Below, one piece after another: positions 49,566 to 57,808 of a stretch of 64,000 bases of DNA. The DNA is from Achromobacter aegrifaciens. Its GTDB lineage: Bacteria > Pseudomonadota > Gammaproteobacteria > Burkholderiales > Burkholderiaceae_B. The stretch's first letter is position 1. Each line of letters begins with the position of its first letter. Under the pieces are notes generated by a model, which was not told where the DNA came from, ran no database searches, and saw only the letters and a program-made list of their open reading frames with translations. The stretch spans positions 310,001 through 374,000 of the forward strand of contig NZ_CADIJY010000003.1 of assembly GCF_902859735.1 (NCBI RefSeq), given 5' to 3'. Made by a program: the position numbers and the translations under genes.

Positions 49566-50879
49566 ATGATGACCGCCAATTTCGATCCTCAGCTATTAGA
49601 AAATCTTCAATCAAGAACGCCTTTGCTATGGCTCAACCCGGCTAGGGGAGGGCTCTTGCCCGGCTCCGCGCCGTCCCTGGCCCTGATCGATGAGGCCGAA
49701 AACCGCCTGGTGCGTTGCGCGCCGCTGCTGGCCGCGCTGTTTCCCGAGCTTGCCGCTGCGGGCGGGCATGTCGAGTCCCGGCTGATGCCCGCCAAAGCCT
49801 TGCAGCAGGCGCTGGGCGCCGGGGAGGTGTCGGGCAGCTGGTATCTCAAGCGCGATGATGAACTGCCAGTCGCCGGGTCCATCAAGGCGCGCGGCGGCTT
49901 TCACGAAGTGCTGGCCATTGCCGAGTCGATCGCGTTGGAGCACGGCCTGCTCAAGGATGAGGCGACGGACAGGCGCATCATGGCGACGCCGCAGGCTCGC
50001 GCCTTGTTCAGCCAGTATGCCGTGACCGTGGGCAGCACCGGCAACCTGGGCATGAGCATCGGCGTCATGGCCGCCGCGCTGGGATTCGATGCCGTGGTGC
50101 ATATGTCCGCCGATGCCAAGGAATGGAAGAAGGACCGCTTGCGCAAACGTGGCGTGCGCGTGGTGGAGCATGCCGGCGACTATGCCGAGGCCGTCGCGGC
50201 CGGGCGGGCGCAGGCGCTGGCCGCGCCCCGCAGCCATTTCGTCGACGATGAGCAATCCGAGCTGCTGTTCTTCGGCTATGCCGCAGCGGCCCGCGGACTG
50301 GCGCGGCAACTGGCTGAAGCAGGGCGCGTGGTCGATGCGGCGCACCCTCTGTTCGTGTACATCCCCTGCGGCGTCGGCGGCGCGCCGGGCGGCATCAGCC
50401 ATGGCCTGAAGGCGCTGTTCGGCCCCAACGTGCATTGCTTCTTCGCCGAACCCGTCGCGTCGCCGTGTTTTCTGGTGCAGCTGGCATCGGGCGCGGATTC
50501 CCCCGTGTCGGTCTACGACATCGGCCTGGACAACCGCACCGAGGCCGATGGCCTGGCCGTGGGCCAGGCTTCCGAACTGGTGGCGTCGCTGATGAGGCCC
50601 CAGCTAGGCGGCGTCTTCACCGTGTCGGATGACGAGCTCTACCTGAACCTGCTGGCGCTGAAAGACACCCTGGGCGTCGAGGTCGAGCCGTCGGCCGCGG
50701 CCGCGGTCTCGGGGCCTGGCTGGCTGGACTCTGCCGCAGGGCAGGTCTATGCGTCGGGCACCGATATGTCCGCAGCCACTCATGTCATCTGGGCCACCGG
50801 CGGTTCGCTGGTGCCCCCTGAAGCGCTGCGCGGCTTCCAGGAGCACGCCAGGAAACTCAGCCAGCGCCGCGCGGCATAA
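49566..50879 (+). CDS. dsdA: D-serine dehydratase (D-serine ammonia-lyase)
   Basis: The PLP enzyme of about 437 residues converts D-serine to pyruvate and ammonia. The PLP lysine lies in PVAGSIKARGGFHEVL (Lys107), the phosphate-binding loops are VGSTGNLGMSIG and PCGVGGAPGG, and EWKKDRLRKRGV is a DsdA signature. The start is uncertain: two ATGs at 49566/49569 fit the family length best, and 49518 would add a 16-residue leader. It is followed by an MFS transporter and an M81 peptidase in one operon. D-threonine use is a possible alternative activity. Confidence 0.92.
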   Translation: MMTANFDPQLLENLQSRTPLLWLNPARGGLLPGSAPSLALIDEAENRLVRCAPLLAALFPELAAAGGHVESRLMPAKALQQALGAGEVSGSWYLKRDDELPVAGSIKARGGFHEVLAIAESIALEHGLLKDEATDRRIMATPQARALFSQYAVTVGSTGNLGMSIGVMAAALGFDAVVHMSADAKEWKKDRLRKRGVRVVEHAGDYAEAVAAGRAQALAAPRSHFVDDEQSELLFFGYAAAARGLARQLAEAGRVVDAAHPLFVYIPCGVGGAPGGISHGLKALFGPNVHCFFAEPVASPCFLVQLASGADSPVSVYDIGLDNRTEADGLAVGQASELVASLMRPQLGGVFTVSDDELYLNLLALKDTLGVEVEPSAAAAVSGPGWLDSAAGQVYASGTDMSAATHVIWATGGSLVPPEALRGFQEHARKLSQRRAA

Positions 50880-50919
50880 GCCGCAGCACCCAAAAAACGA
50901 CATACCAAGGAGAAAACCC

Positions 50920-52239
50920 GTGAGCGGAAGTGCAACCCTCCCCGCCGGCCGCGCAGCGCGCCCGGACCAGCAAGCCTTTGAAGACGCGACCTACAGAAAG
51001 GTCGCGCTGCGGTTCATTCCCTTTCTGATGCTCTGCTACGTGGTCGCGTACCTGGACCGCATCAACATCGGCATCGCCAAGCTGAACATGCTGGCCGACC
51101 TGCAGTTCAGCGAGGCCGCCTACGGCCTGGGCGCGGGATTGTTCTTCATCGGCTATATGCTGTTCGAGGTCCCCAGCAACCTGATCATGCACCGCGTGGG
51201 CGCGCGCCTGTGGATCGCGCGGATCATGATCTCCTGGGGCATCCTGTCCGGCATCATGGCCTTCGTCACCGCGCCCTGGCAGTTCTACACGGTGCGCTTT
51301 CTGCTGGGCGTGGCCGAGGCCGGGTTCTACCCAGGCGTGATCCTTTACCTGACCTATTGGTTTCCCAACCGCCGCCGCGCCAAGATGACGGCCATTTTCC
51401 AGGCCGGTATACCGGTGGCCGGTCTTATCGGCAACCCGCTGTCGGGCTGGATCATGGAACGATTCCATCTGGTCGGCGGACACCCCGGCTGGCAATGGCT
51501 GTTCGTGTTGGAAGCGCTGCCCACCATTCCGCTGGCCATCGGCGTGCTGCTGATCCTGACCAACCGCGTACAGGATGCCGCGTGGCTCACGCCGGAACAA
51601 CGCCAGCTGATCGAGCGGGACATCGCTGCCGACAACGCGGGCCGCGAGCACATGCCGCTGCTGCAGGCGCTGCGCGACGCGCGCATCTGGAAGATCGTCG
51701 CCATGACCTTTCCGGCGATGATGGCGCTGTACACGCTGGGCTTTTATCTGCCCACGCTGATCAAGGATGCCGGCGCCGAGGGCGGCTTGCGCATCGGCCT
51801 GCTGAGCGCCATTCCGTATCTGGTCGCCATGGTGGCGATGGTCCTGGTCGGGCGCAGTTCGGACCTGCGCCGCGAACGCCGCTGGCACCTGGTCTTCATC
51901 CTGGTGCTCGGCGCGGCGGGACTCGTCGCCAGCGTGTCCGCCGGCACCAACCTGACGCTGGCCGTCATCTCGTTGTCGGTGGCCGCCGCCGGCATCATCA
52001 GCTTTTCTCCCATCATGTGGACGCTGCCCACCGCCTTCCTGGGCGGGGCCACCGCGGCTGCGTCGATCGGCATCATCAACAGCCTGGCCAATCTGGGCGG
52101 TTTCGTCAGCCCCTACCTGATCGGCTGGATCCGCGACATCTATCACAGCACCGCGCCAGCCATCTACATCATCGCGGGTTCGCTCCTGGTCAGCGCCTTG
52201 ATTGCGCTGAGCTTCGACCCCAAGAAAGTCAATCGCTGA
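50920..52239 (+). CDS. MFS transporter (anion:cation symporter/ACS family)
   Basis: The 439-residue transporter of about twelve membrane segments carries the ACS signature YVVAYLDRINIGIAKLNM and VGARLWIARIMISWGI, with GVAEAGFYPGVILYLTYWFPNRRRAKMTAIF in the second conserved loop. It would bring in an organic anion or amino acid. GTG 50920 is chosen because AAGGAGA precedes it, with a 40-bp gap after dsdA. Its substrate may be D-serine or a D-amino-acid derivative (inference). Confidence 0.9.
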   Translation: MSGSATLPAGRAARPDQQAFEDATYRKVALRFIPFLMLCYVVAYLDRINIGIAKLNMLADLQFSEAAYGLGAGLFFIGYMLFEVPSNLIMHRVGARLWIARIMISWGILSGIMAFVTAPWQFYTVRFLLGVAEAGFYPGVILYLTYWFPNRRRAKMTAIFQAGIPVAGLIGNPLSGWIMERFHLVGGHPGWQWLFVLEALPTIPLAIGVLLILTNRVQDAAWLTPEQRQLIERDIAADNAGREHMPLLQALRDARIWKIVAMTFPAMMALYTLGFYLPTLIKDAGAEGGLRIGLLSAIPYLVAMVAMVLVGRSSDLRRERRWHLVFILVLGAAGLVASVSAGTNLTLAVISLSVAAAGIISFSPIMWTLPTAFLGGATAAASIGIINSLANLGGFVSPYLIGWIRDIYHSTAPAIYIIAGSLLVSALIALSFDPKKVNR

Positions 52240-52255
52240 AGGCAAGGAATACACC

Positions 52256-53779
52256 ATGGAAAACGTTAAAGATGCCGCGCCGCGACTTGCCGTCGCCGGC
52301 CTGATCCATGAAACCAATACTTATGCCGCCGAGGTCGCCGGCCAGACGCCGTTGCGCGCGTTCGAGCAGTACGGCGGGGACGAGATACTGCAAGCCTTCG
52401 ACAAATCGAATCACCAGGTCGGCGGTTTCATCGAAGGCGCCAGGCAGACGGGCGCCGAACTGAGCTACACCTTCGTCGGTCAGGCCACGCCCTCGGGCAC
52501 GATCGAGGCCCAGGCCTACGCCGAAATGAAACGCAGAATCCTGGACGGTATCCGCGCCGCTCTGCCTGTCGACGGAGTGTTGCTGGCGCTGCATGGCGCG
52601 GGCGTCGCCGATGGCATCGAGGACATCGAAGGCGATCTGTGCCTGGCGGTCCGCCAGCTGGTTGGCGCCGATGTCCCGATTGCCGCTGTCTATGACCTCC
52701 ATGGCAACATGACCGAGGCCATGCGGCAGGCTTGCGATCTGACCTTGCCTTGCAAGCTGTATCCGCATACTGACTTTCACGACCGAGCGGTCGAGGCGGT
52801 GGCGCTGTTGCTCGAGATCATCGGCGGCCGCCTCAAGCCGGCAACCGCCATGCGCCTCTTGCCCATGCTGCCCTACATCGTCACGACGCAGGAAGGCTTC
52901 ATTCCCGCCGAGGTCAATGCCGTATGCGCCAAGCTGGCTGCGCTGCCGGGGGTCATCGACTGTTCGTGGTTCCACGGCTTTCCCCTTGCGGATATCGCCG
53001 CGCCTTGCCCGGCCGTGGTCTGCACCACGGCGGGCGATCAGGCGCTGGCAGAGCGCTGCGCGAATGAAGTCGCGCAATGGATCTGGTCGCACCGCGAAGC
53101 GTTCCGGCCGTCACTGCCAAGCCCGGAGCAGGGCGTCGCCATGGCGTTGGCCGCCTCGCACGGTCCCGTCGTCGTCAACGAGTACGCGGACAACCCCGGC
53201 GGCGGCACGCCCGGCGACGGCACCTACCTGTTGCGCGCCATCCTGGACGCCAAACCCGTGGCCGGAACCTGCTGCTTCGCTTCCATCAACGATGCGTCCG
53301 TCGTCGAGCAGGCTCGCCAGGCCGGCGTCGGCGCGACCATCAGCGTGTCGCTGGGCGCCAAGCAGGGCCGCTTCCAGGGGCAGCCGCTGCGGGTGCATGC
53401 CTATGTGAAAGCCATCACCGACGGCCGCTTCGTCAATCGCGCGGGCTCGATGTTCGAAGGTGTGCGCTTCGACCTCGGCGCCATGTGCCGCCTGGTCATC
53501 CAGGGCGTGGACGTGATTGTCGCCTCGCGCGCCGAACAGATCTACGACGAGGAGCCATTCTTCCTGCATGGCATCGACGTGACCGCATACAAGCTGATCG
53601 CCATCAAGGGCGCCAACCATTTCCGCGCGGGCTACCGCCGCCTTGCGGCGCAGATCATCTCTGTCGATAGCGTGGGCTTGAGCACTGCCGACATCACCTC
53701 GTTCCCACGGGAACGGCTCGCAGGCGAATACTGGCCGCTGGCGGACATCGCCGACTACGCGCCGTATTCCAACGCGTAG
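52256..53779 (+). CDS. M81-family metallopeptidase (MlrC-like), copy 2
   Basis: The 507-residue protein has the M81 start LAVAGLIHETNTYAAEVAG, zinc ligands Asp147 and His149 in VYDLHGNMT and His171 in LYPHTD, and the MlrC C-terminal domain (VNEYADNPGGGTPGDGTYLL; RAGYRRLAAQIISVDSVG). It follows the MFS gene by 16 bp, so it belongs to the dsdA operon. Like copy 1 at 31204 it accompanies a D-amino-acid enzyme. The two copies differ in the metal motif (DLHGN here, DPHCH in copy 1), so they are not recent duplicates. Confidence 0.9.
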   Translation: MENVKDAAPRLAVAGLIHETNTYAAEVAGQTPLRAFEQYGGDEILQAFDKSNHQVGGFIEGARQTGAELSYTFVGQATPSGTIEAQAYAEMKRRILDGIRAALPVDGVLLALHGAGVADGIEDIEGDLCLAVRQLVGADVPIAAVYDLHGNMTEAMRQACDLTLPCKLYPHTDFHDRAVEAVALLLEIIGGRLKPATAMRLLPMLPYIVTTQEGFIPAEVNAVCAKLAALPGVIDCSWFHGFPLADIAAPCPAVVCTTAGDQALAERCANEVAQWIWSHREAFRPSLPSPEQGVAMALAASHGPVVVNEYADNPGGGTPGDGTYLLRAILDAKPVAGTCCFASINDASVVEQARQAGVGATISVSLGAKQGRFQGQPLRVHAYVKAITDGRFVNRAGSMFEGVRFDLGAMCRLVIQGVDVIVASRAEQIYDEEPFFLHGIDVTAYKLIAIKGANHFRAGYRRLAAQIISVDSVGLSTADITSFPRERLAGEYWPLADIADYAPYSNA

Positions 53780-53885
53780 CGGCTTTGCACCTACGATGAC
53801 TTGCCGAAGTGCTCTTTGAACCAGGACTGTTCCTGGTACGGCGACTGCTGGCCGTTGACCCGCCGGCATGCAGACGATGATTCAG

Positions 53886-53906
53886 GCCGGCGGACAGTCC
53901 GCCGGC
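53886..53906. terminator. Hairpin between convergent M81 and secreted-protein genes
   Basis: Perfect 9-bp stem GCCGGCGGA / TCCGCCGGC with loop CAG, between the convergent genes ending at 53779 and 53911. No T run is present on either side. Confidence 0.45.
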
Positions 53907-53910
53907 GTGC

Positions 53911-55152
53911 TCAATCTGTCGCCAGATACGCCTGCCCGCCCGGCTTCAGATAAGGCGCCAGCGCTGTGAACGGTACGCTGGCATGCGTGCCCAGGCAAGC
54001 GCCCGCCGAGTGCCCGACCCCGGACACGGACAGGCTCAGCGCGCCGGGCGCCTGGACTCCTAGCGCCAGATAGTCTGGCCAGAGGTCCGCGCAGTCTTCC
54101 AGATTGGGACGATCCTCGGATTGTTGGACCGTTGTTCCCGCCTTGACCGCTTGTTGCACCAGCGCGAGCAGGGCAGGGCTTTTTTCGCCGCCGAAGCTGC
54201 GCTTGCCCGGCACATAGGCGTCGAACACGCGATTCCAGTCAAGGTACTCGCCGCGCAGCAGATCGTAGGTATAGGGTTCGAAATGGTTGTACGGATGGGC
54301 CCCGCCGCAGTCCAGGCTGCCCGATTCGGTCACCGTCATCAGCGCGCGCGACAGCCAGGTGACGTGCACGGCTTCTTCATCGAACCCGCCCAGCGTGCCC
54401 GCTCCGGGATTGTCGCTGGTGTAGGCCGATGCCATGCAACCCAGCGCGCCCAGGCTCTTCTGCCAATGACGCTGTTCCAGCAGAGTGTTCGTGCGCTGCA
54501 GGACCTGCGCATCGGGATGCCGGCTCAGCCGGGGATAGCTGAACTTGGTGCGCGGGTCGCGCCACATGCGATAGGCCACGGCGCCGTCGCCGATCTCCTT
54601 GCCGACGGGCTGGGCGTGTCCAGACAGTTTCAGCGTCTCGTAGGGCGCGCGCGTGGCGTTGATGCCTGCCTGGACATCGATGTCGCCGAGATTGACCTGA
54701 CTGGCGCGGGCCTGCATGCGGTCTTTTTCCAGCTGCTCCGTGTCGTATTGCGCAACCTGCTTCAGGTCGAAGCGTAGCTGCTTGCCGCTCCTGGCGTCGG
54801 TCCAGAGACCGCGATAGCCCTTGGAATCGCGCGTGCCTTGCCAGCTTGCGGCCTGATCCGCCGGCTTGCCTTCCTGGCGGGGCTTCGGTTCGAAGAGCTC
54901 CTTGGCCGTGCCTCGCAGCGGAATATCCACACCGTGCCTGGCGTAGAAGTAGCGGCCGGTCAAGGTGCCGTCGGCAGCCGCTTCTGTGTCCAGCTCCAGC
55001 ACGATGTCGCCGGCGCCTTGCAGTGTTCCGGTGTAGACGGTGCGGGGCGCGGCATGGGCCTGGGCTGCGGTCAGCAATAGCATGGAAAGCGTCAGCGCGG
55101 TGAGGTATGAATGGCTGGGGGCGGAGAGTGAGCGAAGCATCTGAGAGAGCAT
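53911..55152 (-). CDS. Secreted protein of unknown function (DUF3298/RsiV-like C-terminus)
   Basis: The 413-residue exported protein has a signal peptide (cleavage near AHAAP). An N-terminal module (YTGTLQGAGDIVLELD; GTLTGRYFYARHGVDIPLRG) looks like a repeat-type ligand module. The C-terminal half contains LDCGGAHPYNHFEPYTYDLLRGEYLDWNRVF, close to DUF3298 domains. Cysteine pairs (DCGGAH; EDCADLW; GACLG) suggest disulphides. The start could instead be the ATG 12 bp downstream. No enzyme motif is recognised. Confidence 0.75.
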   Translation of the reverse strand: MLSQMLRSLSAPSHSYLTALTLSMLLLTAAQAHAAPRTVYTGTLQGAGDIVLELDTEAAADGTLTGRYFYARHGVDIPLRGTAKELFEPKPRQEGKPADQAASWQGTRDSKGYRGLWTDARSGKQLRFDLKQVAQYDTEQLEKDRMQARASQVNLGDIDVQAGINATRAPYETLKLSGHAQPVGKEIGDGAVAYRMWRDPRTKFSYPRLSRHPDAQVLQRTNTLLEQRHWQKSLGALGCMASAYTSDNPGAGTLGGFDEEAVHVTWLSRALMTVTESGSLDCGGAHPYNHFEPYTYDLLRGEYLDWNRVFDAYVPGKRSFGGEKSPALLALVQQAVKAGTTVQQSEDRPNLEDCADLWPDYLALGVQAPGALSLSVSGVGHSAGACLGTHASVPFTALAPYLKPGGQAYLATD

Positions 55153-55234
55153 CCAAGGCCGCGAGGCGACTGCGTTGATGGAAGAAATCTAGGTTTTCGG
55201 GCGATGTGGTGAGCGTTTGCGAGATTTGAACCTG

Positions 55235-56107
55235 CTATTGAGTCCGCAGTCCCAAAGCCCGCAGCCAAGCGTCCACTTGCCCGAAGGCATCCTGCTGCCA
55301 TTGATCCGCGGTTCGCTCTCCCAACACATTCGCGTCCTCGACAAACCGACGCACACAAGTTGGTCCGAAGCCATCGACGGTATCGAACTTGGCTGCGATG
55401 TAGGTGTAGCCTTTGACGCCGGACTCATGCTGCAGCAGAGGGAGGCAATCGTCCGCCAGCACCTCGGCGCCACCGGCATAGTTGCGGATACAGTAATAGA
55501 TGTCGTAGGCGTCCTTTTGCTTGTAGCGGCCTTGGATGGCGTGGCCTTTCATTGCGAGTAGCGCCGGGATGGAGCAGACGGCGACTTCAACGCGGTTAGT
55601 TCCGCCGTTAGGCATCGATCCAGCGATAGCGACCATTTGGTAGAACCGTAGCGCGAGATCCGTTCCATCGGCGCGCTGTACCGCGAATTCGCTGATCAGC
55701 GCAGGCGAGTTCCTCACGATCTCGGCTTGCCTGGGCATGAGAAAGTCAATCACTACATCAATGGCAGGACCGCCGTCGTCCGCCTGGATCTGTCGCACCA
55801 GTTGGAATCGCCTGAGTTCCTTGCGCTGTGCATACCCTTGGCTCAACAGCGATTCGACCAGGTGCGCGTACTGACCATCGCCCAGCGCTTCGGCATCCAA
55901 ACCCAGGTCCACATCCAGGGTGCCGACGTGGGGCATGTCTTCATTGCCCAGCAGCAGCCATGGCACGGCGCCGCCTACGACGGCAAAACGTCCCTTGAAG
56001 CTTCCAAGGATCTGTCCGATTTCGATAAGGACGGATTTGACTGCCGCCGTTGTGCGGTCGTCGTACTCGCTCGCTAACTGTGCCGCGCCACGCGTCATTC
56101 GTGCCAT
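55235..56107 (-). CDS. AbiEii-type nucleotidyltransferase toxin (type IV toxin-antitoxin)
   Basis: The 290-residue protein carries the DUF1814/AbiEii pattern: FAVVGGAVPWLLLG then TLDVDLGLD, the G(G/S)-x-Dx-D-like nucleotidyltransferase core, followed by AIDVVIDFLMP and a kinase-like KDAYDIYYCIRNY. AbiEii toxins block growth by modifying nucleotide or tRNA targets. It overlaps the antitoxin gene by 13 bp. Codon third positions are less GC-rich than in flanking genes, consistent with transfer. Whether it acts as a phage-defence element is not shown here. Confidence 0.82.
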   Translation of the reverse strand: MARMTRGAAQLASEYDDRTTAAVKSVLIEIGQILGSFKGRFAVVGGAVPWLLLGNEDMPHVGTLDVDLGLDAEALGDGQYAHLVESLLSQGYAQRKELRRFQLVRQIQADDGGPAIDVVIDFLMPRQAEIVRNSPALISEFAVQRADGTDLALRFYQMVAIAGSMPNGGTNRVEVAVCSIPALLAMKGHAIQGRYKQKDAYDIYYCIRNYAGGAEVLADDCLPLLQHESGVKGYTYIAAKFDTVDGFGPTCVRRFVEDANVLGERTADQWQQDAFGQVDAWLRALGLRTQ

Positions 56108-57165
56108 TGGAGCCTTTCCCGTCGCAGGTGATCGGCGGCCTCCTGTCCGCGTTCGCCTGCCACGCTGAGGTCCAGATAGGTCTGGATTGGGCTGGTGCAG
56201 ACCACGCCGGGCGCCGGTTGCACAGTGTCACGGAACAGCCCCGGATCGTCCAGTACGGTCACCACCAGGTTTTCTCCCTTGCCGGCGGTTTCGAGCTTGA
56301 GTCGTGATCGCAGGAGTTCAAGGCCTGCAGCATCAGCATAGAAATAGTGTGTGCCAGTCCGTACAAACGGCGCCAGCCAGCGGGCTGCAGTGAACGAAGC
56401 GCGTGCGATCTGGCTTGTCGCGCCGGGTGACCCATCGTGCAGCGCCGCATCAAACGCCGTTCCGTGCAAAGTGGTATAGAAAGTCAGCCGTTGACCGGCC
56501 GGAGATTCGTAGGCTTCACGCCAGGCGTCCACAAGTGCGTCGGGCCTAGACAGGAACATTCCCTCGGGGCCCAGCTTCGCCCATTCGCGATCCAGCAGGC
56601 TATTGCGCACATTGCTGACGTGCCCCAGGCTGACGTCCGCGGCTTGCGCCAATTCGGCAACCCGCCAACCGCGGGACGACTTGCGCAGCATGACTTTGAG
56701 TATCTGGACTGATTTCGGTTTGAACAGCGACCGCAGTCCCCGCCGTTCTATCACCGGCTTCTTGGCTACCTGCCGTGAGATAAAGATGGTAGCGAAGGCA
56801 AGCCGAGCATTCCCTTCGAAATCGAGGTGCGCCACGCCGAACTCGCGGCACAACTCCTGAACCTGCGGCGACAGATAAGGCGCAATCAATATGGGCGTAA
56901 CGTGATCGGACTGCCGTCCCACGTATTCACGCAACGAAAGTACGGCCAGGCGCGCGTGCCGCGGTTGTCCGCTGGGCAGTACCGTCGCGACCAGCTTGTG
57001 CCGGTTGCCGAATGTCGTCAGTTGGGCGGCGAGCTCGATTGCTGAGCTTGGATTCCGAGGGACGAGAGTGACCTCCAGGCTCTCGACGGCGGGTATTTCC
57101 TCCAACAGCGATCGGAGGGTACTCGCAGCTTGATCATCGATTTTCACTGGATTGTGCATTTTCAT
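56095..57165 (-). CDS. AbiEi-type antitoxin/regulator with winged helix
   Basis: The 356-residue protein has a middle helix-turn-helix typical of AbiEi (SVQILKVMLRKSSRGWRVAELAQAADVSLGHVSNVRNSLL, residues about 140-195) and a C-terminal AbiEi-like domain ending near PIQTYLDLSVAGERGQEAADHL. It would repress its own promoter, where an inverted repeat surrounds the -35 box, and neutralise AbiEii. The predicted transcript start lies only a few bases from the first ATG, so translation may be nearly leaderless, or the next ATG at 57159 may be used. Confidence 0.8.
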   Translation of the reverse strand: MKMHNPVKIDDQAASTLRSLLEEIPAVESLEVTLVPRNPSSAIELAAQLTTFGNRHKLVATVLPSGQPRHARLAVLSLREYVGRQSDHVTPILIAPYLSPQVQELCREFGVAHLDFEGNARLAFATIFISRQVAKKPVIERRGLRSLFKPKSVQILKVMLRKSSRGWRVAELAQAADVSLGHVSNVRNSLLDREWAKLGPEGMFLSRPDALVDAWREAYESPAGQRLTFYTTLHGTAFDAALHDGSPGATSQIARASFTAARWLAPFVRTGTHYFYADAAGLELLRSRLKLETAGKGENLVVTVLDDPGLFRDTVQPAPGVVCTSPIQTYLDLSVAGERGQEAADHLRRERLQWHE

Positions 57166-57174
57166 CGTCTGCTA

Positions 57175-57216
57175 AAAATAGCATTTTCAGTGAAAGTGTC
57201 AACGATAGTTTCACTG
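57175..57216 (-). promoter_or_regulatory. abiE promoter with operator repeat CAGTGAAA-N13-TTTCACTG
   Basis: On the minus strand a -35 TTGACA (57202-57197) and -10 TATTTT (57180-57175) are 16 bp apart. The two 8-bp arms (57188-57195 and 57209-57216) flank the -35 box with centres 21 bp apart, matching the autorepressor arrangement known for AbiEi. Confidence 0.75.
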
Positions 57217-57275
57217 GAATAGTTATTTTAAGCCCGTGTTGAAATAGGAAAAATCAATGAAATTCGGTCTGCGTT

Positions 57276-57806
57276 CTACGCTTCGCCCTTTCCTTGAGTC
57301 GCAGGGGCTTGTGTTGGCCAGTCGGAGCAGCCCAGCAACGCAGCCGCCTCGCCATCCGCCAGCATCTGCTCAAACAGGTCTCCAAGACCGCTGGCCACCT
57401 CGCTGACCGCCTCGAACTCGGGCTCGACGCCATGCACGATCCTTCCCGAAATCCGGTCGATCGCGAGAAACTCGTAATCACCGTCCACGCTCATGAAGAT
57501 CGGCACATGGCGCGCCCAGAAGGTCTCGACGGCGTGCCGGTCGGCATCGCTGATGGCGGCTTCCAGGCTGATGTCGCGAAAGGCGTCCCACCCGAAGGCG
57601 CTGTCGGCGGTTCCGGCATAGTCGGCCGCGCTCAGGAACCAGCGCGTATCGTCCGCGCTGCTCAGTTGCGTGTACAAGGACAGGAACGCTGCGTGTTCCG
57701 AGGCGTCAGCCGGTGCAGCCATGGCCGTCGCGCGTAGCACCGTCCAGCCGCGCGCGGCAAGCAAGCCCAGGAAACGTTCGTGCAAGATGCTCATCGGGTC
57801 CGCCAT
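57276..57806 (-). CDS. SMI1/KNR4-like immunity-type protein
   Basis: The 176-residue cytosolic protein has features of the SMI1/KNR4 (SUKH-like) superfamily: FLSLYTQLSSADDTRWFLSAADYAG, VPIFMSVDGDYEFLAID and GRIVHGVEPEFEAVSEVASGLGDLFEQML. Such proteins are mostly immunity proteins for polymorphic toxins. It lies 2 bp from the leucine-rich-repeat gene, implying one transcript. No toxin gene is adjacent in this window. Confidence 0.65.
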   Translation of the reverse strand: MADPMSILHERFLGLLAARGWTVLRATAMAAPADASEHAAFLSLYTQLSSADDTRWFLSAADYAGTADSAFGWDAFRDISLEAAISDADRHAVETFWARHVPIFMSVDGDYEFLAIDRISGRIVHGVEPEFEAVSEVASGLGDLFEQMLADGEAAALLGCSDWPTQAPATQGKGEA

Positions 57807-57808
57807 GG

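Noticed and set aside
53787-53868. Minus-strand frame ending in QSWFKEHFGKSS resembling a protein C-terminus, between two convergent genes
   Set aside because: The upstream part of the frame runs into a GC hairpin and an Arg/Pro-rich stretch without a start codon or ribosome site, so neither a gene nor a clear pseudogene can be supported.
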